DNA of 8,535 bases from Flavobacteriales bacterium (GCA_002730985.1 PCBP01000088.1:1-8535); one strand, 5' to 3'; numbered from the stretch's first letter, positions 1 through 7,430 are shown. Program-made: numbers and translations. The notes: a model not told the origin generated them from the letters alone.

Positions 1-122
1 ATGAGCTTGCAGATACTGATAAGTATATTATTCAAAGAATGAATAAATCTAGTGGTGTGTATTTTATTGAAATTGAAATAAATCAAAAATACTTAAGCAC
101 TATTAAGCTTGTAGTTGAATAG
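1..122 (+). CDS. 3' end of a probable secreted protein with a T9SS type A-like C-terminal sorting tail (partial)
   Basis: An open frame enters from the left edge (first full codon at base 3) and ends at TAG 120-122, leaving 39 residues. The visible end contains SSGVYFIEIEINQKY followed by STIKLVVE. The pattern of Ser-Gly-(Val/Ile)-Tyr-(Phe/Ile), an alternating beta-strand, then Lys-hydrophobic-hydrophobic-(Val/Lys) at the very end is the usual close of type IX secretion type A sorting domains in Bacteroidota, which direct proteins through the outer membrane for surface attachment or release. That reading is inferred from a short tail; the functional part of the protein lies outside the window. 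It is followed directly by a terminator, so it appears to be a separate transcription unit from the ribosomal genes. It is also the only gene here ending in TAG. It could instead be another beta-rich protein with a similar end. Confidence 0.55.
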   Translation, partial: ELADTDKYIIQRMNKSSGVYFIEIEINQKYLSTIKLVVE

Positions 123-148
123 AATTCCAGATTCTAAAACTCTTTAAT

Positions 149-175
149 AAGGCGCTATTTTCAGCGCCTTTTTTT
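149..175 (+). terminator. Rho-independent terminator of the upstream gene
   Basis: GGCGCT (151-156) and AGCGCC (163-168) form a perfect 6-bp GC-rich stem, extended to 8 bp by AA 149-150 with TT 169-170, around a 6-base loop. Seven T residues follow (169-175). It lies 28 bases after the upstream TAG and is oriented to end that transcript before the ribosomal operon. In the reverse direction the T-tail is weak, so it is probably one-way. Its left arm also matches a distal partner at 245-257, described separately. Confidence 0.85.
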
Positions 176-257
176 ATTAATTATGTTATCGTTATTTAGA
201 TCATAATTTGAGATGAATTTTATTAGAATAAATATATAGTAAAAAAAATAGCGCCTT
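149..257. repeat. 13-bp perfect inverted repeat (149-161 and 245-257) sharing the terminator's left arm
   Basis: AAGGCGCTATTTT at 149-161 is the exact reverse complement of AAAATAGCGCCTT at 245-257. The left copy is the 5' arm and most of the loop of the terminator at 149-175. The right copy runs on into T residues up to 263. In RNA the left arm could therefore pair locally (8 bp, 163-170) or distally (13 bp, 245-257), and either stem would be followed by a T-run. The GC core is improbable by chance in such AT-rich DNA. Whether it is a back-up terminator, a duplicated terminator remnant or something regulatory cannot be settled here. Confidence 0.7.
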
Positions 258-263
258 TTTTTT
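241..263. repeat. Symmetrical A8-TAGCGCC-T8 element upstream of the operon promoter
   Basis: Eight A residues (241-248), TAGCGCC (249-255) and eight T residues (256-263) form an imperfect palindrome immediately upstream of the -7 box at 283-290. The T-tract covers the place where a -33 element would be expected. Phased A/T tracts bend DNA, so this may shape the promoter. In RNA the A and T arms could form a weak hairpin. Function is inference; the sequence pattern is direct. Confidence 0.5.
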
Positions 264-298
264 ATTTTGTAGAATAAATTACTAAATTTGCCGCCCAT
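259..298 (+). promoter_or_regulatory. Probable Bacteroidota-type promoter of the ribosomal operon
   Basis: TAAATTTG at 283-290 matches the Bacteroidota -7 consensus TAnnTTTG exactly. The partner TTTG at -33 is poor: at the usual gap of about 19-21 bases there is only the T-tract, and the nearest TTTG (266-269) leaves a gap of just 13 bases. Transcription would start near 294-298, giving a leader of only about 18-22 bases before the rpsL ATG at 316. The box is well placed and is the only good match in the intergenic region. The start site itself is inferred. Confidence 0.6.
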
Positions 299-315
299 TT
301 AAGTGAAGATATAAT

Positions 316-693
316 ATGCCAACAATACAACAATTAGTAAGAAAGGGTAGAACTGCTATTACGAAAAAGAGTAAGTCACTAGCTCTCAAGAGCTGCCCTC
401 AGAGGAGAGGAGTTTGTACTAGAGTTTACACAACTACTCCTAAAAAGCCTAACTCAGCATTAAGAAAAGTTGCTAGGGTAAGATTAACAAATGGTAATGA
501 AGTAAATGCTTATATTGGAGGCGAAGGTCATAATCTTCAAGAATATTCAGTAGTATTAGTTAGAGGGGGTAGGGTAAAAGATTTACCAGGTGTAAGGTAT
601 CATATTGTAAGAGGAGCATTAGATACTTCTGGAGTTAATGACAGGACCCAAAGAAGATCAAAGTATGGAGCTAAGAGGCCTAAGAAGAAATAA
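316..693 (+). CDS. rpsL: Small-subunit ribosomal protein S12
   Basis: S12 lies at the decoding centre of the 30S subunit, where it monitors codon-anticodon pairing and contacts EF-Tu and EF-G. The 125 residues match the E. coli protein almost end to end without gaps. [13 protein letters not shown] is at 39-51, GGEGHNLQE at 68-76, [13 protein letters not shown] at 84-96 and KYGAKRP at 116-122. Lys43 and Lys88, the common streptomycin-resistance positions, are wild type. Asp89, the site methylthiolated by RimO in E. coli, is present. The oddity is Tyr77, where E. coli has His (His76 in mature numbering). It is the first gene of the operon, starting about 25 bases after the -7 box. The ATG at 316 gives the family N-terminus [10 protein letters not shown]. 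There is no Shine-Dalgarno; the upstream sequence is A-rich. rpsG follows after 14 bases. Confidence 0.98.
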   Translation: MPTIQQLVRKGRTAITKKSKSLALKSCPQRRGVCTRVYTTTPKKPNSALRKVARVRLTNGNEVNAYIGGEGHNLQEYSVVLVRGGRVKDLPGVRYHIVRGALDTSGVNDRTQRRSKYGAKRPKKK

Positions 694-707
694 TATATAA
701 TAAAGGA

Positions 708-1178
708 ATGAGAAAGACAAGCGCCAAGAAGAAAATTTTATTGCCAGATCCAAGATTTGGAAATACTACTGTTACAAGGTTTGTAAATAATTTAATGTTT
801 GATGGTAAAAAAACAACAGCTTTCAGATTGTTTTATACTGCACTAGATAATATTTCTGAAAAGGTTCAAGATGAGGAGGCCTTAGTTGTTTTTGAAAAAG
901 CATTAGAGAATGTAATGCCTCACGTTGAAGTAAGATCAAAAAGAATTGGGGGTGCTACTTTTCAGATTCCTCATCCGGTAAGAGAAGACAGAAGAATATC
1001 TTTAGGGATGAAGTGGATGATTGCAGCTGCACGAAAAAGAAATGAGAAGACAATGGATGCAAGATTGTCAGCTGAACTTATGGCTGCTTATAAAGAGGAA
1101 GGTACGGCTTATAAGAAAAAGCAGGATGTACATAGAATGGCTGAAGCAAATAAGGCATTTTCTCATTTTAGATTTTAA
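708..1178 (+). CDS. rpsG: Small-subunit ribosomal protein S7
   Basis: S7 binds the 3' major domain of 16S rRNA early in assembly, organises the 30S head and lines the E site. The 156 residues are of normal length. Recognisable parts are LLPDPRFGNTTVTRFVNNLM near 11-30, the beta-hairpin region with EVRSKRIGGATFQIP at 74-88, and the conserved C-terminus HRMAEANKAFSHFRF at 142-156. In E. coli S7 represses its operon by binding the rpsL-rpsG spacer; here that spacer is only 14 bases, too short for the E. coli structure. AAGGA at 703-707 directly touches the ATG, so it is not spaced as a working Shine-Dalgarno. fusA begins 10 bases after the stop. Confidence 0.98.
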   Translation: MRKTSAKKKILLPDPRFGNTTVTRFVNNLMFDGKKTTAFRLFYTALDNISEKVQDEEALVVFEKALENVMPHVEVRSKRIGGATFQIPHPVREDRRISLGMKWMIAAARKRNEKTMDARLSAELMAAYKEEGTAYKKKQDVHRMAEANKAFSHFRF

Positions 1179-1188
1179 ATAATATATA

Positions 1189-3288
1189 ATGGCGAGAGAC
1201 TTAAAATTCACAAGAAATATTGGTATTGCAGCACATATTGATGCTGGTAAAACTACTACTACTGAGCGTATCTTATATTACGGAGGAGTTAACCATAAGA
1301 TTGGTGAAGTTCATGATGGGGCAGCAACAATGGACTGGATGGAACAAGAGCAAGAAAGAGGAATTACTATCACTTCTGCTGCTACAACATTAGCATGGGA
1401 TTACCGGGAGCAAAAATACCATGTGAATATTATTGATACGCCAGGTCACGTTGATTTTACTGTTGAAGTAAATAGATCTCTTAGAGTTTTAGACGGTTTA
1501 GTGTTTTTATTTTCTGCTGTTGATGGTGTTGAGCCTCAATCAGAGACTAATTGGAGATTAGCAAATAACTATAATGTTCCAAGAATTGGTTTTGTGAATA
1601 AAATGGATCGTCAAGGCGCAAACTTCTTAAAAGTATCTGCACAAGTTAAAGAGATGTTAGGCAGTCATGCCCTTCCTTTACAGATTCCTATTGGAGCAGA
1701 AGATGATTTTAAAGGTGTAGTTGATTTAATTAATTTTAAAGGTATTGTATGGAATGAGGAAGATCAAGGAATGACTTTTAAAGAAGTAGAAATTCCTGGA
1801 GATATTATTGATGAAGCTAGAGAGTATAGAGGTCAATTACTTGAAGCAGTTGCTGAATTTGATGACTCATTATTAGAAAAATACTTTGAAGATGAGAATT
1901 CATTAACAGAAAGAGAAATTTTAAATGCCTTGCGTGCTGCAACTATTTCAGGAAAGGTTGTTCCAATGATGTGTGGTTCTGCATTTAAAAATAAAGGAGT
2001 TCAGGCTATGTTAGATATGGTAATGGAGATATTGCCTTCACCTCTAGATGTTGAGGCAATTGTGGGCAAGAACCCTGACACAAAAGAAGAAGAAACCAGA
2101 AAGCCTTCTATTGAAGCTCCGTTTTCAGCTTTGGCTTTTAAGATTGCGACTGATCCTTATGTAGGCCGTTTGTGTTTTACTAGGGCATACTCAGGAAAGT
2201 TGGATCAAGGGACTTTCGTTTTTAATACAAGAACAGGTAACAAAGAAAGAATTTCAAGAGTGTATCAGATGCATTCTAATAAGCAGAATCAAATTGACTC
2301 TTTACAAGCTGGAGATATTGCAGCTCTAGTTGGATTTAAAGATATAAGAACTGGTGATACATTATGTGATTTAAAGGCACCTATTGTTTTAGAGTCTATG
2401 GATTTTCCAGATCCAGTAATTGGCATTGCAATTGAGCCTAAAACTCAGAAAGATCTTGATAAATTAGGTGTTGCACTTGGAAAATTAGCTGAAGAAGATC
2501 CAACTTTCACAGTTAAGACTGATGAAGATTCAGGGCAAACTATTATATCAGGTATGGGTGAACTTCACCTTGATATCATTGTTGATAGGTTAAGGAGAGA
2601 ATTTGATGTTGATGTTAATCAGGGGGCACCTCAAGTTGCATATAAGGAATCGATTACAACATCTATTGACCATAAAGAAGTTTATAAGAAGCAGTCAGGT
2701 GGTAGAGGAAAATTTGCTGATATAAGATTTGAATTATCTCCAGTTGATGCTGACTTTGAAGGAGACGGCTTGCAATTTGAAAATAAAATTAAGGGTGGTA
2801 ATATACCTAAGGAATTTATACCTTCAGTTGAGAAAGGATTTAAGATGGCTATGGTAAATGGCGTATTAGCTGGATTCCCTTTAAATTCTTTGAAGGTAAG
2901 ATTATATGATGGATCTTATCATGATGTGGATTCTGATGCACTGTCATTTGAGATTTGTGCACAGATTGCATTTAAGGCTGCTGCCGTACAAGCTACACCT
3001 AAGATTTTAGAGCCAATTATGAAGTTAACAGTTATTACTCCTGAAGAAAACATGGGAGATGTAATTGGAGATTTAAACAGAAGAAGAGGTCAGGTAGAAG
3101 GCATGGATGATAAGGGAGGGGCTAAGGTAGTGAATGCCAAAGTGCCATTATCAGAGATGTTTGGATATATTACAGATTTAAGAACTATAACTTCTGGTAG
3201 AGCAACTTCGACAATGGAATTTTTTGATTTTGTAGAAGCTCCAAGAAATATATCTGATGAGGTAATTAAAAAAGTTAAAGGGGAATAA
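1189..3288 (+). CDS. fusA: Translation elongation factor G (GTPase translocase)
   Basis: EF-G uses GTP to move tRNAs and mRNA through the ribosome after peptide transfer, and acts with ribosome recycling factor to split ribosomes. The 699 residues cover all five domains. The GTP-binding motifs are intact: AHIDAGKT (15-22), switch [10 protein letters not shown] (57-65), DTPGH (83-87, with catalytic-type His87), NKMD (137-140) and GSAF (263-266). The domain III stretch [10 protein letters not shown] lies at 454-463. Domain IV includes GGRGKFAD (504-511) and the tip loop [11 protein letters not shown] (573-583), whose His578 corresponds to the conserved His that enters the decoding centre. This looks like a canonical housekeeping EF-G, not a resistance or mitochondrial-type paralogue. 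In many bacteria tuf follows fusA; here rpsJ follows after 14 bases. Confidence 0.98.
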   Translation: MARDLKFTRNIGIAAHIDAGKTTTTERILYYGGVNHKIGEVHDGAATMDWMEQEQERGITITSAATTLAWDYREQKYHVNIIDTPGHVDFTVEVNRSLRVLDGLVFLFSAVDGVEPQSETNWRLANNYNVPRIGFVNKMDRQGANFLKVSAQVKEMLGSHALPLQIPIGAEDDFKGVVDLINFKGIVWNEEDQGMTFKEVEIPGDIIDEAREYRGQLLEAVAEFDDSLLEKYFEDENSLTEREILNALRAATISGKVVPMMCGSAFKNKGVQAMLDMVMEILPSPLDVEAIVGKNPDTKEEETRKPSIEAPFSALAFKIATDPYVGRLCFTRAYSGKLDQGTFVFNTRTGNKERISRVYQMHSNKQNQIDSLQAGDIAALVGFKDIRTGDTLCDLKAPIVLESMDFPDPVIGIAIEPKTQKDLDKLGVALGKLAEEDPTFTVKTDEDSGQTIISGMGELHLDIIVDRLRREFDVDVNQGAPQVAYKESITTSIDHKEVYKKQSGGRGKFADIRFELSPVDADFEGDGLQFENKIKGGNIPKEFIPSVEKGFKMAMVNGVLAGFPLNSLKVRLYDGSYHDVDSDALSFEICAQIAFKAAAVQATPKILEPIMKLTVITPEENMGDVIGDLNRRRGQVEGMDDKGGAKVVNAKVPLSEMFGYITDLRTITSGRATSTMEFFDFVEAPRNISDEVIKKVKGE

Positions 3289-3302
3289 TTAATATAGCTA
3301 AA

Positions 3303-3611
3303 ATGGCACAGAAAGTTAGAATAAAATTAAAATCTTTTGATCATACTTTAGTAGATCAATCGGCAGAGAAGATAGTTAAAACTGTTAAAAATTCAGGTGC
3401 AATTATTAGTGGTCCGATTCCATTGCCTACTCATAAAAGAATATACACGGTATTAAGATCTCCTCATGTTAATAAAAAAGCAAGAGAGCAGTTTCAATTG
3501 ACAAATCATAAGAGATTAATGGATATTTATAGTTCTTCATCTAAAACTATTGATGCTTTAATGAAATTAGAGTTGCCAAGTGGAGTTCATGTTGAAATTA
3601 AAGTAATTTAA
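3303..3611 (+). CDS. rpsJ: Small-subunit ribosomal protein S10 (NusE)
   Basis: S10 is a 30S head protein. As NusE it also pairs with NusB in antitermination on rRNA operons and binds the NusG C-terminal domain, linking transcription to translation. The 102 residues are the normal length. Visible signatures are [14 protein letters not shown] [10 protein letters not shown] (5-14), [20 protein letters not shown] (40-59), which forms the long ribosome-binding loop, and the C-terminal beta-strand SGVHVEIKV (93-101). It follows fusA by 14 bases and precedes rplC by 12 bases, so it marks the junction where the str and S10 gene groups are joined. The ATG at 3303 matches the family N-terminus and has AAA just upstream instead of a Shine-Dalgarno. 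Confidence 0.98.
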   Translation: MAQKVRIKLKSFDHTLVDQSAEKIVKTVKNSGAIISGPIPLPTHKRIYTVLRSPHVNKKAREQFQLTNHKRLMDIYSSSSKTIDALMKLELPSGVHVEIKVI

Positions 3612-3623
3612 AATAAGTATAAG

Positions 3624-4241
3624 ATGCCAGGTTTAATAGGTAAAAAAATAGGAATGACAACTATCTTCTCAGAAGAGGGTAAGAATATTCCATGCACAAT
3701 ATTAGAGGTTGGACCTTGTAAGGTTACTCAGATAAAGACAGTTGAGGTTGATGGTTATAATGCTATACAATTAGGTTTTTCTGATCAAAAAGAGAGCAGA
3801 ATAGGCAAGGCTGCTTTAGGTCATTTTAAAAAGGCTAATTCTTCCCCATTAAGGAAGCTTGTTGAGTTTCCTGCTGATTTTGATGAAATTGCTTTAGGAG
3901 ACACTATTAATGTTGAATTATTCCAAGAGGGTGATTATGTAAGTGTTTCTGGAAAATCGAAAGGTAAAGGTTTTCAGGGTGTTGTAAAGCGTCATAACTT
4001 TAGGGGTGTGGGTGATGCAACTCATGGTCAGCATAATAGATTAAGAGCTCCTGGATCAATTGGAGCAGCCTCTTATCCTGCTAGAGTATTTAAAGGAATG
4101 AGAATGGCTGGACAAATGGGTAATGCAAGAGTTAGTGTTGATAATTTACAGGTTTTAAAGGTTTTAGTAGATAAAAATATGATATTAGTAAAGGGAGCTG
4201 TTCCTGGAGCAAAAGATTCATACATAACAATAGAGAAATAA
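3624..4241 (+). CDS. rplC: Large-subunit ribosomal protein L3
   Basis: L3 is an early-assembly 23S rRNA-binding protein whose central extension reaches towards the peptidyl transferase centre. The 205 residues are typical. The N-terminus is [15 protein letters not shown]. The extension carries [18 protein letters not shown] (109-126), [14 protein letters not shown] (134-147) and [15 protein letters not shown] (156-170). Gln164 in MAGQMG matches the Gln methylated by PrmB in E. coli; whether this organism has PrmB cannot be seen. The end, [12 protein letters not shown], is well conserved. The stop overlaps the rplD start in TAATG, so the two genes are probably translationally coupled. Confidence 0.98.
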   Translation: MPGLIGKKIGMTTIFSEEGKNIPCTILEVGPCKVTQIKTVEVDGYNAIQLGFSDQKESRIGKAALGHFKKANSSPLRKLVEFPADFDEIALGDTINVELFQEGDYVSVSGKSKGKGFQGVVKRHNFRGVGDATHGQHNRLRAPGSIGAASYPARVFKGMRMAGQMGNARVSVDNLQVLKVLVDKNMILVKGAVPGAKDSYITIEK

Positions 4242-4864
4242 TGAAACTAGCAGTACATAATATTACAGGTAAAGAAACTTCTAAGAAGATTGATTTGAGT
4301 AAGGAAATTTTTGGTTTTGAGCCAAATGATCATGCTATTTATTTAGATGTAAAACAATACTTAGCAGCACAAAGGACAGGCACTCACAAGACGAAAGGAA
4401 GATCAGAGGTTAAGGGGAGTAGAAGAAAGTTAAGAAAGCAGAAAGGTAGTGGCGCAGCTAGAGTAGGAGATATTAAGAATCCTTTGTTCCGAGGTGGTGG
4501 TAGAGTTTTTGGACCTCAACCAAGAAGTTACAATTTTAAGGTAAATAAAAAAGTAAAGAGATTAGCAAGAAAATCTGCACTCTCTCATAAGGCAAAAGAC
4601 AAGAACATTATTGTCTTAGAAGATTTTACTTTTGAAAAACCAAATACAAAATCATATAGTAATTTCTTGTCAAATTTTGATTTACTTGATAATAAGACGG
4701 TGTTAGTACTTTCTGAATCAAATAAAAATATACTTTTGTCATCCCGTAATTTAAAGAAGAGTAGAGTGGTATTAGCTTCAGAGTTAAATACTTATGATGT
4801 TATGAATGCTAATAAATTGATGATTATGGAGTCGTCAATCAACGAAATTGAGAAGAATTTTTAA
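4241..4864 (+). CDS. rplD: Large-subunit ribosomal protein L4
   Basis: L4 binds 23S rRNA early in assembly, and its long loop forms part of the nascent-peptide tunnel constriction beside L22. The 207 residues include the tunnel loop at about 42-97 with AQRTGTHKTKGRSEVKGS (43-60), QKGSGAARVGD (67-77) and GGGRVFGPQPRSY (85-97). Loop residues in this stretch are where macrolide-resistance changes arise in other bacteria; nothing here looks altered. The C-terminal Rossmann-like half is more divergent and Asn/Ser-rich. In E. coli L4 also represses the S10 operon through a long leader, but no such leader exists before rpsJ in this fused operon. The ATG shares one base with the rplC stop. Confidence 0.97.
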   Translation: MKLAVHNITGKETSKKIDLSKEIFGFEPNDHAIYLDVKQYLAAQRTGTHKTKGRSEVKGSRRKLRKQKGSGAARVGDIKNPLFRGGGRVFGPQPRSYNFKVNKKVKRLARKSALSHKAKDKNIIVLEDFTFEKPNTKSYSNFLSNFDLLDNKTVLVLSESNKNILLSSRNLKKSRVVLASELNTYDVMNANKLMIMESSINEIEKNF

Positions 4865-4874
4865 GATTTAAGTA

Positions 4875-5165
4875 ATGAGCATTATAAAGAGACCTATAAT
4901 TACAGAAAAAATGACAAATCAAAGCGAGAAGTATAATCGCTATGCTTTTGTTGTTGATAGAAAAGTAAATAAGATTGAAATTAAGAAAGCTGTTGCAGAG
5001 ATGTATGATGTGACTGTCGATTCAGTTAGAACCATGATATGTATAGGAAAGAAAAGGATTAGAGGAACCAAATCAGGGATGATCGTTGGTAAGACATCAA
5101 CTTATAAAAAAGCGATTGTAACTTTAGTTGAAGGAGATTCTATAGATTTTTATAGTAATATTTAA
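4875..5165 (+). CDS. rplW: Large-subunit ribosomal protein L23
   Basis: L23 sits at the tunnel exit and is the docking site for trigger factor and a contact for the signal recognition particle. The 96 residues are normal length for the bacterial protein. The N-terminus has RPIITEKMT (6-14); Glu11 aligns with E. coli Glu18, the key trigger-factor contact. VDRKVNKIEIKKAVAEMYDV (27-46) is the conserved RNA-binding helix region, then KRIRGTKSG (60-68) in the extended loop, and YKKAIVTLVEGDSIDF (77-92) is the C-terminal strand. The gene starts 10 bases after rplD and ends 11 bases before rplB, the standard S10-operon order. Confidence 0.97.
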   Translation: MSIIKRPIITEKMTNQSEKYNRYAFVVDRKVNKIEIKKAVAEMYDVTVDSVRTMICIGKKRIRGTKSGMIVGKTSTYKKAIVTLVEGDSIDFYSNI

Positions 5166-5176
5166 TTTAAAAGAAA

Positions 5177-6004
5177 ATGGAATTAAAGAAGTTTAGACCG
5201 ATAACCCCAGGGCAGAGACATAAGGTAGCAGTTACTTTTGATGAGATTACTACATCAAAACCAGAAAAAAGCTTATTAGTAAAGAAGAAGAGATCAGGGG
5301 GGAGAAATGATACCGGTAAGATGACTATTGAGAATATTGGTGGTGGTCATAAACAGAGATATAGGATTATTGATTTTAAGAGAAATAAATTTGGTATTCC
5401 TGCTAAAGTGGCTACTATTGAATATGATCCAAATAGAACTGCAAATATCGCTTTATTACATTATGTCGATGGTGAAAAAAGATATATCATTGCTCCTACT
5501 GGATTAGAGGTAGGTATGGAAGTAATTTCATCTAAAGATGCTCCAATTAAGGTTGGTAATACTTTGCCTTTATCTAATCTACCTTTAGGTACAATGGTTC
5601 ATAATATTGAATTAAGACCAGCTCAGGGAGCTATTATGGTAAGAAGTGCTGGATCATCTGCTCAGTTGATGGCAAAAGATGATAAGTATGCTGTTATTAA
5701 GTTAGCTTCGGGTGAAATTAGAAAAATATTGATGACTTGTTTAGCAACAATAGGAACGGTTTCTAATCCTCAGCATCAATTAGAAGTTCATGGCAAGGCA
5801 GGAAGAAGAAGATGGCTTGGAAGAAGACCAAATGTAAGAGCAACCGTTAAGAATCCTGTAGATCATCCAATGGGAGGTGGTGAAGCAAAATCATCTGGAG
5901 GGCATCCAAGGAATAAGAATGGTGTCCCTGCTAAAGGTTTTAAAACAAGAGATAGAAAGAAGGCTTCTAGTAAGTATATAATTGAAAGAAGAAAAAAGAG
6001 ATAA
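5177..6004 (+). CDS. rplB: Large-subunit ribosomal protein L2
   Basis: L2 is needed for subunit joining and for peptidyl transferase activity; its C-terminal extension approaches the catalytic centre of 23S rRNA. The 275 residues align almost without gaps to E. coli L2. Seen are [11 protein letters not shown] (40-50), the [18 protein letters not shown] block (54-71), [12 protein letters not shown] (82-93), the SH3-like [10 protein letters not shown] (142-151) and the C-terminal block around [11 protein letters not shown] (226-236). His230 equals E. coli His229 in mature numbering, the functionally critical His. The second His of DHPHGGG is Met here, which I recall as usual in Bacteroidota. 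The extreme C-terminus is strongly basic. rpsS follows after only 3 bases. Confidence 0.98.
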   Translation: MELKKFRPITPGQRHKVAVTFDEITTSKPEKSLLVKKKRSGGRNDTGKMTIENIGGGHKQRYRIIDFKRNKFGIPAKVATIEYDPNRTANIALLHYVDGEKRYIIAPTGLEVGMEVISSKDAPIKVGNTLPLSNLPLGTMVHNIELRPAQGAIMVRSAGSSAQLMAKDDKYAVIKLASGEIRKILMTCLATIGTVSNPQHQLEVHGKAGRRRWLGRRPNVRATVKNPVDHPMGGGEAKSSGGHPRNKNGVPAKGFKTRDRKKASSKYIIERRKKR

Positions 6005-6007
6005 ACT

Positions 6008-6277
6008 ATGGCTAGATCATTAAAAAAAGGACCTTTTATTCATTATAAATTGCAAAAAAAAGTTGATGCAATGAATGAGTCAGGCAAAAAATCAGTAATT
6101 AAGACTTGGTCAAGAGCGTCAATGATATCTCCTGATTTTGTTGGAAAGACTTTTGCAGTACATAATGGGAAACAATTTATTCCTGTATTTGTAACTGATA
6201 ATATGGTAGGGCATAAATTGGGAGAGTTTTCTCCAACTAGAAATTTTAGAGGTCATGGGAATAATAGAAAAAAATAA
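6008..6277 (+). CDS. rpsS: Small-subunit ribosomal protein S19
   Basis: S19 binds the 30S head next to S13, near the A-site tRNA and the inter-subunit bridges. The 89 residues show all family marks: [10 protein letters not shown] at the start, TWSRAS (33-38), [14 protein letters not shown] (49-62) and [13 protein letters not shown] (66-78), followed by a basic tail ending in RKK. The start at 6008 follows the rplB stop by 3 bases and has no Shine-Dalgarno. rplV follows after 4 bases. No irregular residues were noticed. Confidence 0.98.
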   Translation: MARSLKKGPFIHYKLQKKVDAMNESGKKSVIKTWSRASMISPDFVGKTFAVHNGKQFIPVFVTDNMVGHKLGEFSPTRNFRGHGNNRKK

Positions 6278-6281
6278 GTAA

Positions 6282-6695
6282 ATGGGCGCTAGAAAAAGAA
6301 TAAAAGCAGATGCAATAAAGGAGGCTAGAAAAAAGGTCGCTTTTGCAAAGTTGAATAATTGTCCTACTTCACCAAGAAAGATGAGGTTAATTGCTGATTT
6401 AATTAGAGGAATGGATGCAGATAGAGCATTATCCGAGTTAAAATTAAATCCTAAAGAAGCTTCTATGAGGATGGAGAAACTTTTGTTATCAGCCTTAGCA
6501 AATTGGGAAGCTAAAAATGAAGGAAAAAGGATGGATGACAATAATCTGTATGTTTCAGAAGTGAAAGTAGATAGTGGTAGAATGCTGAAGAGAGTGCAGC
6601 CTGCACCACAAGGTAGAGCGCATAGAATTAGAAAAAGGTCAAACCATGTTACTTTAGTGGTTGATAGTAGAATAATAAAAACTGAAGCTAAATAA
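6282..6695 (+). CDS. rplV: Large-subunit ribosomal protein L22
   Basis: L22 contacts all domains of 23S rRNA, and its long beta-hairpin lines the exit tunnel opposite L4. The 137 residues are longer than the roughly 110 of E. coli, because of a basic N-terminal extension ([17 protein letters not shown], 2-18) and some added C-terminal residues. The fold region has [14 protein letters not shown] (30-43), and the tunnel hairpin is at about 98-116 with [28 protein letters not shown] (118-127) closes the domain. A second in-frame TAA immediately follows the stop, then rpsC begins 4 bases after the first stop. An earlier or later start is unlikely, since the ATG lies 4 bases after rpsS; an internal start would remove the extension but has no better context. 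Confidence 0.96.
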   Translation: MGARKRIKADAIKEARKKVAFAKLNNCPTSPRKMRLIADLIRGMDADRALSELKLNPKEASMRMEKLLLSALANWEAKNEGKRMDDNNLYVSEVKVDSGRMLKRVQPAPQGRAHRIRKRSNHVTLVVDSRIIKTEAK

Positions 6696-6699
6696 TAAT

Positions 6700-7404
6700 A
6701 TGGGACAAAAAGCAAATCCGATAGGGATGAGACTAGGCATTATCAGAGGTTGGGAATCTAATTGGTATGGTGGTGATGATTTTGGAGATAAGTTAACTGA
6801 AGATGTTAAGATTAGAAAGTACCTAATGGCTCGACTTTCAAAGGCAAGCGTTGCAAGAATTGCTATTGAAAGAACATTAAAATTAGTTACTATTACTATT
6901 CATACTGCTCGTCCTGGCATTATTATTGGTAAAGGAGGGCAAGAAGTAGAGACTCTAAAGCAAGAAATTAAAAAGATTACTGCTAAAGATATTCAGATTA
7001 ATATTTTTGAAGTAAAAAGACCAGAACTTGAAGCTACTTTAGTTGCTAATAGTATTGCAAGACAGGTTGAGGGTAGAGTCTCTTATAAGAGAGCTACTAA
7101 AATGGCTATAGCATCTACGATTAGAATGGGAGCTGAGGGGATTAAGGTGCAAATTTCTGGACGGTTAAATGGAGCAGAGATGGCAAGATCTGAAATGATG
7201 AAGGAAGGCAGAACCCCATTACATACTTTTAGGGCTGATATTGATTATGCTTTAGCCGAAGCTTTAACTCAGTATGGTTTAATTGGCATAAAGGTTTGGA
7301 TATGTAGAGGAGAAGTTTATGGGAAACGTGATTTAATGTTACACTTTAAATCTCCTAAAAAGAAAGATGGAGGAAGGAAAGATGGAAATAGAAGAAGAAA
7401 GTAA
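6700..7404 (+). CDS. rpsC: Small-subunit ribosomal protein S3
   Basis: S3 lies at the mRNA entry channel and takes part in the helicase activity of the ribosome together with S4 and S5. The 234 residues begin [13 protein letters not shown]. The KH type II domain has the sequence [15 protein letters not shown] (70-84) with GKGG at 77-80. The C-terminal domain contains [13 protein letters not shown] (153-165), [14 protein letters not shown] (170-183) and [10 protein letters not shown] (196-205). Arg131 and Lys134 stand in the basic patch used for mRNA unwinding in E. coli. The end is a Lys/Arg/Gly-rich tail (about 218-234). The 26-base spacer after it is the widest inside the operon and shows no terminator or promoter. 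Confidence 0.98.
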   Translation: MGQKANPIGMRLGIIRGWESNWYGGDDFGDKLTEDVKIRKYLMARLSKASVARIAIERTLKLVTITIHTARPGIIIGKGGQEVETLKQEIKKITAKDIQINIFEVKRPELEATLVANSIARQVEGRVSYKRATKMAIASTIRMGAEGIKVQISGRLNGAEMARSEMMKEGRTPLHTFRADIDYALAEALTQYGLIGIKVWICRGEVYGKRDLMLHFKSPKKKDGGRKDGNRRRK

Positions 7405-7430
7405 TTAGAACTTCAGAAAATAATTAAGAA

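Noticed and set aside
5861..5885. L2 has DHPMGGGE where E. coli has DHPHGGGE
   Set aside because: The critical His230 (His229 mature) is kept, and Met at the second position is, as I recall, normal for Bacteroidota.
6317..6324. Perfect Shine-Dalgarno-like AAAGGAGG inside rplV
   Set aside because: No start codon follows at a useful distance, and it encodes the conserved basic N-terminal part of L22.
6119..6715. 198-codon open frame on the minus strand opposite rpsS and rplV, rich in Leu, Ile, Phe and Ser
   Set aside because: It is antisense to two certain ribosomal genes; its hydrophobic look follows from reading Lys/Arg/Glu-rich AT-biased codons backwards. No promoter or family resemblance is visible.
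7405..7430. The widest internal spacer (26 bases, rpsC to rplP) as a possible internal promoter or terminator
   Set aside because: No TAnnTTTG box, no GC stem and no T-run; it is only A-rich leader sequence for rplP.
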